A stretch of 64,000 nucleotides of DNA from UBA2767 sp965228625 (GCA_965228625.1 OZ245829.1:186001-250000), one strand, 5' to 3'; positions 1-8,214 are shown, numbered from the stretch's first letter. The notes: generated by a model from the sequence alone, not told the origin. A program made the numbers and translations.

Positions 1-206
1 AAAAGGCCTATCTATCCGTGCGCAATGAGTTGTATGCAACTAATGGTGGTGGCGGCTTCTCGATGGTGGAGCGTGTCCGCGTGCTTTTCGCTCTTGAGGG
101 ATTCGCGGCGATACGGGCGGGCGGCGGCAAAGATTTCGCGAAACAGAGGCCACGCAGGTTCTTTCGAGCGCGGTGCAACTTGCCGTTCGGATGCACTTTG
201 CCAAAG
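1..206. other. Left edge, no gene recognised
   Basis: I see no convincing gene here. The open frames are arginine- and proline-rich antisense readings without a ribosome-binding site or a recognisable fold. The cupin gene on the minus strand ends at 207, so this stretch lies downstream of it. Confidence 0.5.
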
Positions 207-581
207 CTAGACGCGCGGATCCGTTTCTCCGCCGTCCGCGCCATACATGATGACCCACGTCGCGAAGTCGTCGGTGAAATCCTCGAAGCGGTGAACGGAG
301 CCCGCCGGCGTGAAAATCGCATCGCCGGCCCCGAAGTCCGCGCGGGTGAGCGAGGCTTCGTTCTTTCCGCTTGCGAAGGTGCCCGATCCGCTGATCACGA
401 CATAGACTTCGTCCTGATCATGAGGCGGCTGGTGGTCTTCACCGCGCGGCTTGTAAAGGTAGAGCTTCAGCGTCCCGTGTTCGCGTAACAGCGCTGCCGG
501 CAGCCCGAGCGGCGCCGTTCCCGAGGCAACGGCGTTGCTGACGGCCCGGTGCGCATCGGCCAAAGGCGTTACGTGTTCCAT
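207..581 (-). CDS. Single-domain cupin protein
   Basis: A 124-residue protein that is one small beta-barrel cupin domain. Cupin motif 1 is visible as H50, H54 and E58 followed by G65; motif 2 is the G86-D87 ... P92 ... H97 stretch. These three histidines and the glutamate would bind one metal ion, as in the cupin superfamily. There is no signal peptide, so it should be cytoplasmic. Substrate cannot be told: single cupins include dioxygenases, isomerases and sugar-binding proteins. It lies 45 bases downstream of the OsmC-like gene on the same strand and may be co-transcribed with it under the TetR-type operators at 1294-1344. Confidence 0.85.
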   Translation of the reverse strand: MEHVTPLADAHRAVSNAVASGTAPLGLPAALLREHGTLKLYLYKPRGEDHQPPHDQDEVYVVISGSGTFASGKNEASLTRADFGAGDAIFTPAGSVHRFEDFTDDFATWVIMYGADGGETDPRV

Positions 582-626
582 GCCGGTATTCGTTCTGTGC
601 GAAAGACTCCACCGATTTGAAGACGG

Positions 627-1274
627 TCAGGTCGCGGTATTCAAGGCGCGTCTGGTCGCACGAAAACTTGCGCCGTCGCCATTATTGACGATGAGCGTGG
701 TCGACGCGGGCACCGCATTGACGACGGTCTGCGCCGCCATGCAGGCGCGCTCCGCGACCTCGCCCATCTTTGCGATCACGTCCTCGTTTTCCTTGGTTTC
801 GATCAGAACAAACGTCTCGATGCCTTTGGAAAGACCTTCCATTTCTCCGCCCATATCGGCGGTCATGCCGGGAATGCGCGACTGGAATTTCATCTTCTGC
901 TCGACCCTGATCGACGACACATCGAGCTTCTGGCTGTCGGCATAGCCCTTGAGATGGGTGAGCAGGCAGAAGGCAATTCCCGCCGCGAGGTAGGACAAAG
1001 GCGCGGGTGCGGTATCGGTGCCGCCGATCACGGTGCCTTCGTCACAGAGGAGCTCGAAGGCACCGAATGTCGGAATGTTGGGCTTGACGGTTCCGCGCTT
1101 CACCATACCCGGGCCGTCCAGAAGCTCGGCGATAACGTGAACCTCGAGATCGAGGCCTTTCCTGGATTTCTTCGCGGGCTGAATGTCAAACGAAATCGGC
1201 TCCGGCATCTCTGCCACACGCCGTACGATGGGTTGTCCGACTCCTGTCTCGGGATGTTCCGTCTGTGAATTCAT
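627..1274 (-). CDS. OsmC/Ohr-family peroxiredoxin-like protein
   Basis: A 215-residue OsmC-like protein. The family reduces organic hydroperoxides with two cysteines; here C103 (in IAFCLLTHL) and C178 (in ERACMAAQ) sit in the two conserved helices, with an extra cysteine at C77. The N-terminal 35 residues are an extension relative to the shortest family members. It is divergent from a TetR regulator at 1375, and two identical operators lie between them, one exactly in the spacer of its predicted promoter. I infer it is repressed by that regulator and induced by the regulator's ligand. The physiological substrate is unknown; many OsmC-like proteins are not strict peroxidases. Confidence 0.85.
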   Translation of the reverse strand: MNSQTEHPETGVGQPIVRRVAEMPEPISFDIQPAKKSRKGLDLEVHVIAELLDGPGMVKRGTVKPNIPTFGAFELLCDEGTVIGGTDTAPAPLSYLAAGIAFCLLTHLKGYADSQKLDVSSIRVEQKMKFQSRIPGMTADMGGEMEGLSKGIETFVLIETKENEDVIAKMGEVAERACMAAQTVVNAVPASTTLIVNNGDGASFRATRRALNTAT

Positions 1275-1293
1275 GTCATGGGTCCTTAATTAT

Positions 1294-1344
1294 GGTACGA
1301 TAGCGTACCGATTTGAAATGCTATATATGGTACGATAGCGTACC
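1294..1344. promoter_or_regulatory. Two identical TetR-type operators
   Basis: The 16-base sequence GGTACGATAGCGTACC occurs at 1294-1309 and again at 1329-1344. Each is a perfect 6-base inverted repeat (GGTACG/CGTACC) round a 4-base centre. The centres are 35 bases apart. They lie between the divergent OsmC-like and TetR genes, the usual place for TetR autoregulation. Confidence 0.75.
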
Positions 1345-1350
1345 GGTCAA
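1322..1350 (-). promoter_or_regulatory. Predicted promoter of the OsmC-like gene
   Basis: Read on the minus strand: -35 TTGACC (1345-1350), a 17-base spacer (1328-1344) and -10 TATATA (1322-1327). One copy of the 16-base operator fills the spacer almost exactly, so a bound repressor would block RNA polymerase directly. Transcription would begin near 1315, about 40 bases before the start codon at 1274. Confidence 0.6.
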
Positions 1351-1374
1351 GTGATTGCGTGAAAGGAACCGAAA

Positions 1375-1995
1375 ATGGCGGAGACGTTGAGCGGACGAGA
1401 GAAGCAACAGGCTGAAAAACGCTCGGAAATCCTCACTGCCGCAACGAAGCTGTTCTTCAATGAAGGGTATGGTCGCACGACCATGGACCGGGTCCGTGCA
1501 GAGGTGGGCGGATCCAAGCGCACGCTCTACAGGAATTTTGCGAGCAAGGAGGAGCTCTTCGAGGCAATCGTAAAACAGGTCTCCGACAGGGTGCTCGCCG
1601 CCCTTACCCCTCCCCTGGACCAGGGCGACATCAAAAGCGCGCTCATCGCCATGGGTACAAACTATCTGAAGGTTCTGACCTCACAGGACGGCATTGCCCT
1701 TTACCGCGCCATGGTTTCCGAGGCGCCGCACTTTCCGGATCTCGCGCGGACCTTCTTCGCCAATGGGCCCGGCCGCGCCGATGCCCACTTGGCTGATTTT
1801 CTGGAGTCCCGGTCGCGTGAGGGTCAGCTCGACGTTTCGGATCCCGAACGCGCGGCCGCTCAACTTCTTGGCGCTTTCCGCGGAGACTTGCACCTCATGG
1901 CGGTTCTCAACGGGAATATCCCGGACGAGAAGCAAATCGCTGCCGCCGCGGCCAGCGCCGTCGAGACCTTCCTTTTCGGCCATGCGGCAGAATAG
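1375..1995 (+). CDS. TetR/AcrR-family transcriptional repressor
   Basis: A 206-residue TetR-family protein. The N-terminal DNA-binding domain covers about residues 15-62, with the helix-turn-helix in TTMDRVRAEVGGSKRTLYRNF; the remainder is a helical ligand-binding and dimerisation domain resembling TetR_C_33/AcrR C-terminal domains. ATG at 1375 follows GGAACCG. It is divergent from the OsmC-like gene, and the paired operators in between indicate control of both genes. The inducer is unknown; organic hydroperoxides or quinones are reasonable guesses from its partner, not seen in the sequence. Confidence 0.88.
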   Translation: MAETLSGREKQQAEKRSEILTAATKLFFNEGYGRTTMDRVRAEVGGSKRTLYRNFASKEELFEAIVKQVSDRVLAALTPPLDQGDIKSALIAMGTNYLKVLTSQDGIALYRAMVSEAPHFPDLARTFFANGPGRADAHLADFLESRSREGQLDVSDPERAAAQLLGAFRGDLHLMAVLNGNIPDEKQIAAAAASAVETFLFGHAAE

Positions 1996-2034
1996 AGTGA
2001 CGGCCGGACGAAATCGAAAGACGAGGCAGCCTCG

Positions 2035-2622
2035 ATGAAGCCGAGACGTGTTCTGTTTGTTGCCGCCGCCATGGTTCTGGCCGGCGTCCTCACCGGCGGC
2101 CCGGGAAATGCTGAACCCACGGATGCCGAGAGAGCGGCGCAGTCCCGTCAGCTCATCAAGGGCTTCGCCGGTCGGCTGCAGGGTGAACTCAAGGCCGCCA
2201 TGGCGGCGGGCGGCCCGGAAAAGGCCATTCCCGTCTGCCACACCGCCGCCCCCGCGATCACGCGGGAAAAGGCCGCCGAAAAGAACTGGTCGGTGGGGCG
2301 GACGGCCTTGAAGCTGCGCAATCCTGAAAACGCGCCCGATGCGTGGGAACGGTCGGTGCTGGAGGCGTTCCAGGCACAGCTCGCTCAGGGTGCCGATCCC
2401 GCCAAGCTCGAGCGGTACGAGACCACGGTTCAGGACGGCAAGCGGGTGTTTCGCTACATGAAGGCGATCCCGACGCAGAAACCATGCCTCACCTGCCACG
2501 GTCCAAATGTGAAAGACGCCCTGCGGAAACAGATCACCGAACTCTACCCGCAGGACCAGGCAGTCGGGTTTCAGCTCGGAGAGCTCCGCGGCGCCTTTAC
2601 CATCGTTCAACCGCTGGAGTGA
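2035..2622 (+). CDS. Periplasmic DUF3365 (Tll0287-like) haem protein
   Basis: A 195-residue secreted protein with a Sec signal peptide (residues 1-26, cleavage after GNA). It carries the DUF3365/Tll0287-like domain, recognised by the GRTALKLRNPEN segment near residues 88-99, and one haem-c attachment motif CLTCH at 151-155. An additional cysteine-histidine pair (C68-H69) lies before it. The family is a periplasmic c-type haem sensor or electron carrier, often found alone or as the sensor part of signalling proteins. It is 39 bases downstream of the TetR gene on the same strand. Its redox partner is not evident nearby. Confidence 0.85.
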   Translation: MKPRRVLFVAAAMVLAGVLTGGPGNAEPTDAERAAQSRQLIKGFAGRLQGELKAAMAAGGPEKAIPVCHTAAPAITREKAAEKNWSVGRTALKLRNPENAPDAWERSVLEAFQAQLAQGADPAKLERYETTVQDGKRVFRYMKAIPTQKPCLTCHGPNVKDALRKQITELYPQDQAVGFQLGELRGAFTIVQPLE

Positions 2623-2625
2623 TGG

Positions 2626-3285
2626 CTAGCTTCTGCCCGCCGCGAGCCAGTGGTTGAAGGCTTGCCGCAGAGACTCCTCTTCCTTGCGGAACAGGAACAC
2701 TTTTTCCACATGGGTGAAGGGATCGTCCGGATTGGCGGCGCACAGCCCGCTGTTCTGCTGCTCCAGGTATTGCGCTTCCAGAGAGTCCGTGAACATCACG
2801 TCCGCTTTCCCTTCGCGCAGGAAGTCGAACGGTTCATGGTTGTCCGGCACGAGGATGATCTCTGCGTGCCTGATGGCCTCGAGCCCGAACCGCTCGTTGG
2901 TGCCGCCACGGTTTTCGATGACGCGCACGCCCACCCGGTCGATGGCGTCAAGCGTGCGATAGCTTTGCGCCTCGCCGCAGCGCACCAGCGCCACCTTGCC
3001 CGTCGTCGCGATCGTATCGGACAGGAGTGCAGCATTCGCGCGCGCGTCTGTCCTTGAGATGCCGCCCGCGCCCATCTGGAATTTGCCCGCCGTCAGATCG
3101 TCCAGCATGTCCGTCCAGGTGGTGCGCACGAAGATGGGTGCAAGATCCTGCGCCCGTGCAAACGCCGTTGCCGTATCGATGTCACGGCCCGAAAACGCCC
3201 CTGTCTCCGGGTCGCGCCAGGTCAGCGGTTTGTAATCACCTGTGGTGCCGATCCGGAGCGTTTGTGACGGCGGTGCGGTCTCCAT
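2626..3285 (-). CDS. Family-3 periplasmic-binding-fold protein, PheC-like
   Basis: A 219-residue protein with the solute-binding fold of amino-acid ABC transporters. The opening LRIGTTGDYKPLTWRD and the later RGGTNE motif resemble cyclohexadienyl/arogenate dehydratase PheC, which makes phenylalanine precursors, more than a transport receptor. No signal peptide is present, and no ABC permease or ATPase lies nearby, which supports a cytoplasmic enzyme or an orphan binding protein. Its stop is three bases from the converging DUF3365 gene. Alternative: a degenerate transporter binding protein that lost its leader. Confidence 0.65.
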   Translation of the reverse strand: METAPPSQTLRIGTTGDYKPLTWRDPETGAFSGRDIDTATAFARAQDLAPIFVRTTWTDMLDDLTAGKFQMGAGGISRTDARANAALLSDTIATTGKVALVRCGEAQSYRTLDAIDRVGVRVIENRGGTNERFGLEAIRHAEIILVPDNHEPFDFLREGKADVMFTDSLEAQYLEQQNSGLCAANPDDPFTHVEKVFLFRKEEESLRQAFNHWLAAGRS

Positions 3286-3316
3286 GACGCGACCTTCAGT
3301 GCGCCACTAAGTGGTG

Positions 3317-3976
3317 TCAACACGGCATGGTCCCGTCATTCACACAGCTGTCGATTGGCAGGAGCCGCTCGCCGCGGCGGATCGGGACGGTATCTGGTGA
3401 GAAATCCTGAACGAAACTGTGACCTTCATCCCTGACGCGTTTGATAAAGCTGTCGAGATGGCGCATGGCGTTGACGCGGGGAATATCGTGCAGGACGAGC
3501 GTCGTCCAGGCTCGCGAACGGATCTCGGTCATCGCTCTCTCCGGCCATCCTTCGCCGTCTTCCCAGTCCCGGGCAATTCCATTGAACAAGACACAAGTGA
3601 ACCCGCCCTGCTCCAGCCGGAGTACGTCGCTTGGCTTGAAGACCCGGTGATCGAGCACCCCCGAATTGCAGTAAGGGCGGAACAAGCCGTCAGCATGGAC
3701 GAGATCGCCCATGATCTCTTGCGTGCGCACGACTTCTGCGTCGAACGCGCCCTCCGGCGCTTCTCCCAGGGATACGGAATGAGAATAGGTATGGTTGCCG
3801 ATCCAGTGCCCCGCGTCACGGGCACGGACAGCGCAAGCACGGGCCGCGTCTGACTCCAGTTTCTTGCCGACCACGAAGAACGAGGCGCGAATGTCGTGGG
3901 CCGCCAGCACATCCAGGACGTGGGGCGTTACCTCAACTTCGGGCCCGTTGTCGAAAGTCAGTGTAACGTTTGCCAT
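3317..3976 (-). CDS. Polysaccharide deacetylase (NodB-type) family protein
   Basis: From the ATG at 3974-3976 this is a 219-residue protein that begins directly with the NodB domain. Motif 1 is LTFDNGP near residues 5-11 (the usual TFDDGP with the second Asp replaced by Asn), and motif 2 is GNHTYSH, the metal-binding H-x3-H. Late in the protein LVLHDI is the conserved leucine-histidine motif. The family hydrolyses N- or O-acetyl groups from polysaccharides using a zinc ion. The Asp/Asn change is in the pair that includes the catalytic base, so activity is uncertain. An upstream in-frame start (4051) adds an unconvincing 25 residues. Confidence 0.8.
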   Translation of the reverse strand: MANVTLTFDNGPEVEVTPHVLDVLAAHDIRASFFVVGKKLESDAARACAVRARDAGHWIGNHTYSHSVSLGEAPEGAFDAEVVRTQEIMGDLVHADGLFRPYCNSGVLDHRVFKPSDVLRLEQGGFTCVLFNGIARDWEDGEGWPERAMTEIRSRAWTTLVLHDIPRVNAMRHLDSFIKRVRDEGHSFVQDFSPDTVPIRRGERLLPIDSCVNDGTMPC

Positions 3977-4123
3977 ATGGACTGAGCACCACGCGTGTAG
4001 CCGTCGCAGCAAACTGCCATAAGGCGAAATCCATTCCAAACGGGACGTCATTGCGTTCGCGTCGGCATCGCCGCGACACAGTTTGGGGGCACTCTTTGCC
4101 GGTCAGTTTGCCGGGAGAGAGCG

Positions 4124-5923
4124 ATGGCGCGTACAGCGAAGCGTAAGGACTTGCCATACTGCGATATTGTCATGAAGGGCGGGGTCACGTCCGGCGTTGT
4201 CTATCCGCTGGCGATCGTTGAGCTGCACCAGAAATACCGCATTAAGTCGGTCGGCGGGACGTCCGCCGGGGCGCTTGCGGCAGCCATCGTGGCGGCGGCT
4301 GAATATGCACGCGCCTCGGGTGGTTACGAGCGGATCGCTGCACTGCCCGAAGAGATCGCCCGCGTGCTGTTCTCGCTGTTCCAGCCGGAACCCAGGTATC
4401 GCCCGCTGTACGACGCGTTTACCGGTGCGGCGCGCGCCCAAAGCAGAACAGGCGGCATGATGTCCGGCCTTTGGGTCCTGTTGCGCGGCTATCCCGGCGC
4501 CTGGGCGCCGTGGACCCTCCCCGGCCTTGTGCTGGTCCTCGGCGGCGTTATCGTCGGACCGGCTTGGTTGGTTGTCCTCGGTGTGGTTCTCGCCCTTGCC
4601 GGCGCGGCCTACGGGTTCTTCCGCAAGCTCAGTCGGCTTGTCCTCCGCGACCTGCCCGCGAGTGATTTCGGCATCTGCCCCGGCCTGCGCCAGGACGCAT
4701 ACAGCGAGCCTGCCCTCACCGAGTGGCTTGCCGACAAGATCGACGAGGTCGCCGGCATTGGAGGCGTGCGCGATGGCGACGATGCACGTCCGCTGACGTT
4801 CGGCGATCTGGCGCGCGATGAAGGCGCGGCGAACGACCGCCCCGACGGTGCGGCCCATCCCTCGGGTCACGCGATCGCTCTGGCGGTGATGACCACGGAC
4901 CTGATGTCACGGCGGCCCTATCGCCTGCCTTTCCGCGACAACATCCACTTCTTCAGCAAGTCGGAGTTTTCAGAGCTCTTCCCGCCACGTGTTATTGCGC
5001 AACTCGTCGGCAATCGAGAGCCGCGTGAAACGGAACCCGGCGTGCCGGATGATCTCTATCCTGTTCCGCCGGCGCCGGATTTGCCGGTTGTGGTCGCGGC
5101 GCGCATGAGCCTTAGCTTTCCCGGGCTCATCCGTGCCGTGCCCCTGTGGAAGCGGGATTTCACGCGTGCCAGCCCGGACGCCGGGACCCACCCGATGATC
5201 CGCTGCCTGTTCACGGACGGCGGTCTGAGTTCCAATTTCCCGATTCATTTCTTCGACCGGCTGTTGCCGCGCTGGCCGACCTTCGCGATCGCGTTGCAGC
5301 CGTTTCATGAGGAGCGCCATTCGGAAAGGAAACGCGTCTGGATGAACCCGAAGCCCGGAAGCGGCCAGCTTCTTCCCATGCACGAGATTTCCGGGGTGCT
5401 CGATTTCACGATGACGCTGCTCGATGCGGCCAAGGACTGGCAGGACAATATGCAGTCGACGCTTCCGGGGTACCGCGAACGCATTGCCCATATCGCGCTC
5501 AAGGGAGATGAGGGCGGCCTCAACCTCGACATGGATGACGAGACCATTCACGGCCTCATCGGATACGGTGCAGAAGCGGGCGGGATCGTCACATCGGCGC
5601 CGACAAAGGGCGGGTTCGATTTCGACGATCATCGCTGGCGGCGGCTGCTCGTGGCCATGTCGCGGCTCGAAGAGGAGCTCATCGAATTCTCCGAAGCGTG
5701 GGCGGGAGACGGCGAACTGGCCGAGCCCTATGACGCCTACCTCAAACGCCTGAAAACACCGCCGAGTTACAAGCCGTCGGCCAGATGGCGCAACGAACTG
5801 GAGGCGCGCGCCCGCACGCTCGCCGCACTCGGGAAGCAGTGGAAGAAGAACCCGGTCATCAACGAGAAGGAGACGAACATTCCGAGCCCCGGCGCCAACC
5901 TCCGGCTGACGCCGAAGGAGTGA
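4124..5923 (+). CDS. Patatin-like phospholipase with inserted membrane segment
   Basis: A 599-residue patatin-fold lipid hydrolase. The oxyanion-hole glycines are in KGGVTSG (18-24), the nucleophile elbow is GGTSAGA with S47, and the catalytic aspartate is D365 in FTDGGLSSNFP, giving the complete Ser-Asp dyad. Between them, residues about 128-166 are strongly hydrophobic and look like one or two membrane helices, unusual inside a patatin domain. ATG 4124 follows GGGAGAG. It is divergent from the deacetylase. The C-terminal 200 residues are mixed helix of unknown function. It likely acts on membrane lipids at the inner membrane. Confidence 0.85.
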   Translation: MARTAKRKDLPYCDIVMKGGVTSGVVYPLAIVELHQKYRIKSVGGTSAGALAAAIVAAAEYARASGGYERIAALPEEIARVLFSLFQPEPRYRPLYDAFTGAARAQSRTGGMMSGLWVLLRGYPGAWAPWTLPGLVLVLGGVIVGPAWLVVLGVVLALAGAAYGFFRKLSRLVLRDLPASDFGICPGLRQDAYSEPALTEWLADKIDEVAGIGGVRDGDDARPLTFGDLARDEGAANDRPDGAAHPSGHAIALAVMTTDLMSRRPYRLPFRDNIHFFSKSEFSELFPPRVIAQLVGNREPRETEPGVPDDLYPVPPAPDLPVVVAARMSLSFPGLIRAVPLWKRDFTRASPDAGTHPMIRCLFTDGGLSSNFPIHFFDRLLPRWPTFAIALQPFHEERHSERKRVWMNPKPGSGQLLPMHEISGVLDFTMTLLDAAKDWQDNMQSTLPGYRERIAHIALKGDEGGLNLDMDDETIHGLIGYGAEAGGIVTSAPTKGGFDFDDHRWRRLLVAMSRLEEELIEFSEAWAGDGELAEPYDAYLKRLKTPPSYKPSARWRNELEARARTLAALGKQWKKNPVINEKETNIPSPGANLRLTPKE

Positions 5924-5961
5924 TCCGGGTCTTCCGGAACGTGGCCAATCCCGCGCGTGAC

Positions 5962-6144
5962 TCAGCTCTCGTGAGCAGCCTTCATCTCGCGGATGGCTGA
6001 ACGCACGCGCCGCCACAGCTCCATCTTGTCGTCGTCCTTGGCGTCTTCCGCATCCTGGAACTGTTTGGCGGCCTCCGCCTCGGCCTTCGCGCCGTGCGCA
6101 TCTATCAGGCGTTTGGCGATGTTGTGCACTTGCGACATGTCCAT
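5962..6144 (-). CDS. Small helical hypothetical protein (60 aa)
   Basis: A 60-residue, charge-rich, probably all-helical protein. The start at 6144 is preferred over a longer frame because GGGAG lies seven bases upstream of that ATG. The sequence resembles small alphaproteobacterial proteins of unknown function, with alternating lysine, glutamate and aspartate. It converges on the patatin gene. Confidence 0.65.
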   Translation of the reverse strand: MDMSQVHNIAKRLIDAHGAKAEAEAAKQFQDAEDAKDDDKMELWRRVRSAIREMKAAHES

Positions 6145-6284
6145 GGCGCTCTCCCTTTGTCCGACAAGTGACGGAGAGAAAGTAACGCGGCATTGCCCAG
6201 TCGGCATTGAGGAGGATCAACCGGGCGGCCGTAAAAAACCGCTAATGGTTGTAAAGACGGACGCGCACCCACAAGAGGTCAGGT

Positions 6285-6446
6285 ATGAGCCGAAAACTCC
6301 TGCTGTATGTGATCATTTCGATTTTGCTTGTGATTGCCGGTGCGCTCATCACCGGGCAGTTCGACATTCATCCACTGGTGGGCATTGCCGTCACCCTTGT
6401 CATTATTCTGGTCGCAGCCGCAGTGACGCGCAAAAAAGGCGAGTGA
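6285..6446 (+). CDS. Small two-helix membrane protein (53 aa)
   Basis: A 53-residue protein with two hydrophobic helices (about residues 5-22 and 30-47), separated by a short polar turn (GQFDIH) and ending in RKKGE. AGAGGT lies five bases before the ATG. The positive-inside rule puts both ends in the cytoplasm. No family recognised. Confidence 0.65.
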   Translation: MSRKLLLYVIISILLVIAGALITGQFDIHPLVGIAVTLVIILVAAAVTRKKGE

Positions 6447-6504
6447 ACCAGTTACGTTGTGTCTGCGGGCGCAGGGCCGGCAGCGAAGATAATCCGATAC
6501 ACTC

Positions 6505-7068
6505 TCAGTCGATGATGAGCGTCAGCGGGCGCTCGACATTGGCTTGGGGATCGAACTCGGAGCGCCCGGTATAATTGATGTGGCGGCCATAGGTGTGCAG
6601 CGAGATCGCGACATCGTCGCCGACGTTCCAGACCGTGTGAATGTCATCCGGCATGCATGTGGAGACCGCGCCCGCGGTCATCACCCGTTGACCTGTCTGT
6701 TCCAGCTCCGCATAGCCTTCCTTCGAACCATCGTCGAGCCGCCGCCACTCGGTCTCCTGCTCCTGGCCGTGCATGCCGACGACGACTGCCCAGGTCTTGT
6801 GGTTGTGCGCGAGTGTACCGCGGTCAGGCAGCCATGAGGCGACGAACACGGCGAGATCGTGATTGTCCTCTTCGTGCAGAAGATGCAACGAGAACCCCTG
6901 CTCCTCGTTGCATCGGTAAAATTCGTCCTTCATGAAGCCCGGCGTCGCCGCGAGTTTCGCGGCCAGCGGTCTCACCCGTTCGGTGATTTTGGTGTGATCC
7001 GTCTCCGCCGCCGTGATGCCGCGCAGATCCTCGACATATTGCTCCAGGCTGTAGTCCGAACTGCCCAT
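6505..7068 (-). CDS. Cysteine dioxygenase-type thiol dioxygenase
   Basis: A 187-residue cupin of the cysteine dioxygenase type I / 3-mercaptopropionate dioxygenase family. The three-histidine iron site is visible as H88 and H90 (in LAHNHKTW) and H144 (in DDIHTVWN). The enzymes add O2 to a thiol to make a sulfinate. The protein is shorter than mammalian cysteine dioxygenase and typical of the bacterial group, so the substrate could be cysteine, 3-mercaptopropionate or another thiol; the sequence does not decide. It stands alone between a small membrane protein and the ArsR/SRPBCC pair. Confidence 0.8.
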   Translation of the reverse strand: MGSSDYSLEQYVEDLRGITAAETDHTKITERVRPLAAKLAATPGFMKDEFYRCNEEQGFSLHLLHEEDNHDLAVFVASWLPDRGTLAHNHKTWAVVVGMHGQEQETEWRRLDDGSKEGYAELEQTGQRVMTAGAVSTCMPDDIHTVWNVGDDVAISLHTYGRHINYTGRSEFDPQANVERPLTLIID

Positions 7069-7204
7069 GACGTTTCCCTCTTCTGTTGTTCTTGATGGAT
7101 GCGTTGAGGTCTGAAGACTGGCGTGACTGCGTTCCGTCGGCGCGAATCTACCAAACGGTCATACGGCGTCCAAGTCTTTGCGTCCGCCCTTTAGCGGTTT
7201 CCGC

Positions 7205-7242
7205 TTGACGCCGCGACATCTTGTATATAACTAACAAGTTAT
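7205..7242 (+). promoter_or_regulatory. Promoter and operator overlapping an ArsR start codon
   Basis: TTGACG (7205-7210) and TATAAC (7226-7231) form a possible promoter with a 15-base spacer. ATAACT-AACA-AGTTAT (7227-7242) is a perfect 6-base inverted repeat that covers the -10 and the first two bases of the ATG at 7241. With no Shine-Dalgarno upstream, the message is probably leaderless and self-repressed. Confidence 0.5.
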
Positions 7243-7624
7243 GGAACTAAGTCGTTATGAACAAGGTGCCCGCACGGGTGTATCGCAGAATCTGGACGCC
7301 GTGTTTGCCGCCCTTGCTGACCCCACGCGCCGGGCGATTCTGACCCGGCTCGCATCTGGCGAGGCCAGTGTCAACGAGATCGCCGCACCCTTCGAAATGA
7401 GCCAGCCGGCGGTCTCCAAGCATCTCAAGGTGCTTGAGCGCGCCGGCCTCATCGAGCGCGCGATCGACAAACAACGCCGCCCGGCCCGGCTGAAGGCGGA
7501 GCCCATGGCGGCGGCGGTCGAATGGCTGGAGGAATTCAGGCAGTTCTGGTCGGGCAGTTTCGACCAGCTCGACGGCCTGCTGGAAGAACTCAAACAGACA
7601 CGCAGCAACGGGGAGAAGCCATGA
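7241..7624 (+). CDS. ArsR-family winged-helix repressor (metal-independent type)
   Basis: A 127-residue ArsR-family protein. It starts at ATG 7241; no other start fits before the LDAVFAALADPTRRAIL helix. The winged helix spans about residues 15-95, with recognition helix MSQPAVSKHLKVLE. It contains no cysteine, so it is not a metal sensor of the classic ArsR type. Its stop overlaps the next start in ATGA, and the partner is an SRPBCC protein; such pairs are widespread, with the regulator repressing its own operon. Despite the family name it is not part of the arsenic genes. Confidence 0.88.
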   Translation: MELSRYEQGARTGVSQNLDAVFAALADPTRRAILTRLASGEASVNEIAAPFEMSQPAVSKHLKVLERAGLIERAIDKQRRPARLKAEPMAAAVEWLEEFRQFWSGSFDQLDGLLEELKQTRSNGEKP

Positions 7625-8118
7625 GTGATTTGCCGGAGTACGTTTTGGAGCGGGTCTTCGACGCACCGCGGGAGTTGGTGTGGCGAACCTGGACGGAGCC
7701 TGAGCTTCTGTCGCGCTGGTACGGACCGGGTGTGGAGACGATCATACACAAGCTGGACGTCACGCCGGGCGGCTTGTGGCTGAATGAGATGAAGTGGGGT
7801 GACAACTCGAACTTTCAGCGCGTTGAATACACGGAGGTCGTGCCGCCTGAACGCCTCGTCTGGCTGCATTCGAACACAGACGCGGACTGGAACGTGGCGC
7901 CCAACCCGATGATGCCGGACTGGCCGGAAGTGCTGCTGACAACGGTGACATTCGAGCAAGAAGGCAACGGTACGCGCATGCGTCTCACCTGGGTGCCGCA
8001 CGAGGCGAGCGAAAAAGAGGTGGCCGGCTTCGCCGCGGCGATCGCCAATCTCGACAAGGGCTGGGGCGCCGGCATGGAACTCCTCGCCGAGCTGCTGAAG
8101 GAGCTGAAAACCAAGTAA
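7621..8118 (+). CDS. SRPBCC / AHSA1-domain protein
   Basis: A 165-residue protein of the AHSA1 (activator of Hsp90 homologue 1-like) branch of the SRPBCC superfamily, a fold with a deep hydrophobic cavity. It begins YVLERVFDAPRELVWRTWTE, the hallmark opening of the family. ATG 7621 overlaps the stop of the ArsR gene by four bases, so the two are translationally coupled. Ligand and role are unknown; in similar pairs the protein is thought to bind small hydrophobic molecules. Two terminators follow. Confidence 0.85.
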   Translation: MSDLPEYVLERVFDAPRELVWRTWTEPELLSRWYGPGVETIIHKLDVTPGGLWLNEMKWGDNSNFQRVEYTEVVPPERLVWLHSNTDADWNVAPNPMMPDWPEVLLTTVTFEQEGNGTRMRLTWVPHEASEKEVAGFAAAIANLDKGWGAGMELLAELLKELKTK

Positions 8119-8170
8119 AACGGCCATTTTCACGCCGCATTGTGCCACTATAGTAGTAGAGCATCACGAG

Positions 8171-8214
8171 ACGGCCCTCTCGCAGCCCACCCCAAGGCTG
8201 AGGGCCGTTTTTTT
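8171..8214 (+). terminator. Intrinsic terminator 1 after the SRPBCC gene
   Basis: ACGGCCCTC (8171-8179) pairs perfectly with GAGGGCCGT (8200-8208), with an extra inner CAGCC/GGCTG pairing, followed by seven T at 8208-8214. Confidence 0.85.

Noticed and set aside
1681..2610. A 309-residue open frame on the minus strand
   Set aside because: Antisense of the TetR and DUF3365 genes, both of which are well supported.
4970..6220. A 416-residue open frame on the minus strand
   Set aside because: Antisense of the patatin gene; no start signal and no domain.
7241..7624. The first ArsR-family gene as the arsenic regulator
   Set aside because: It has no cysteine and is paired with an SRPBCC protein; the arsenic-type ArsR is at 16615-16959.
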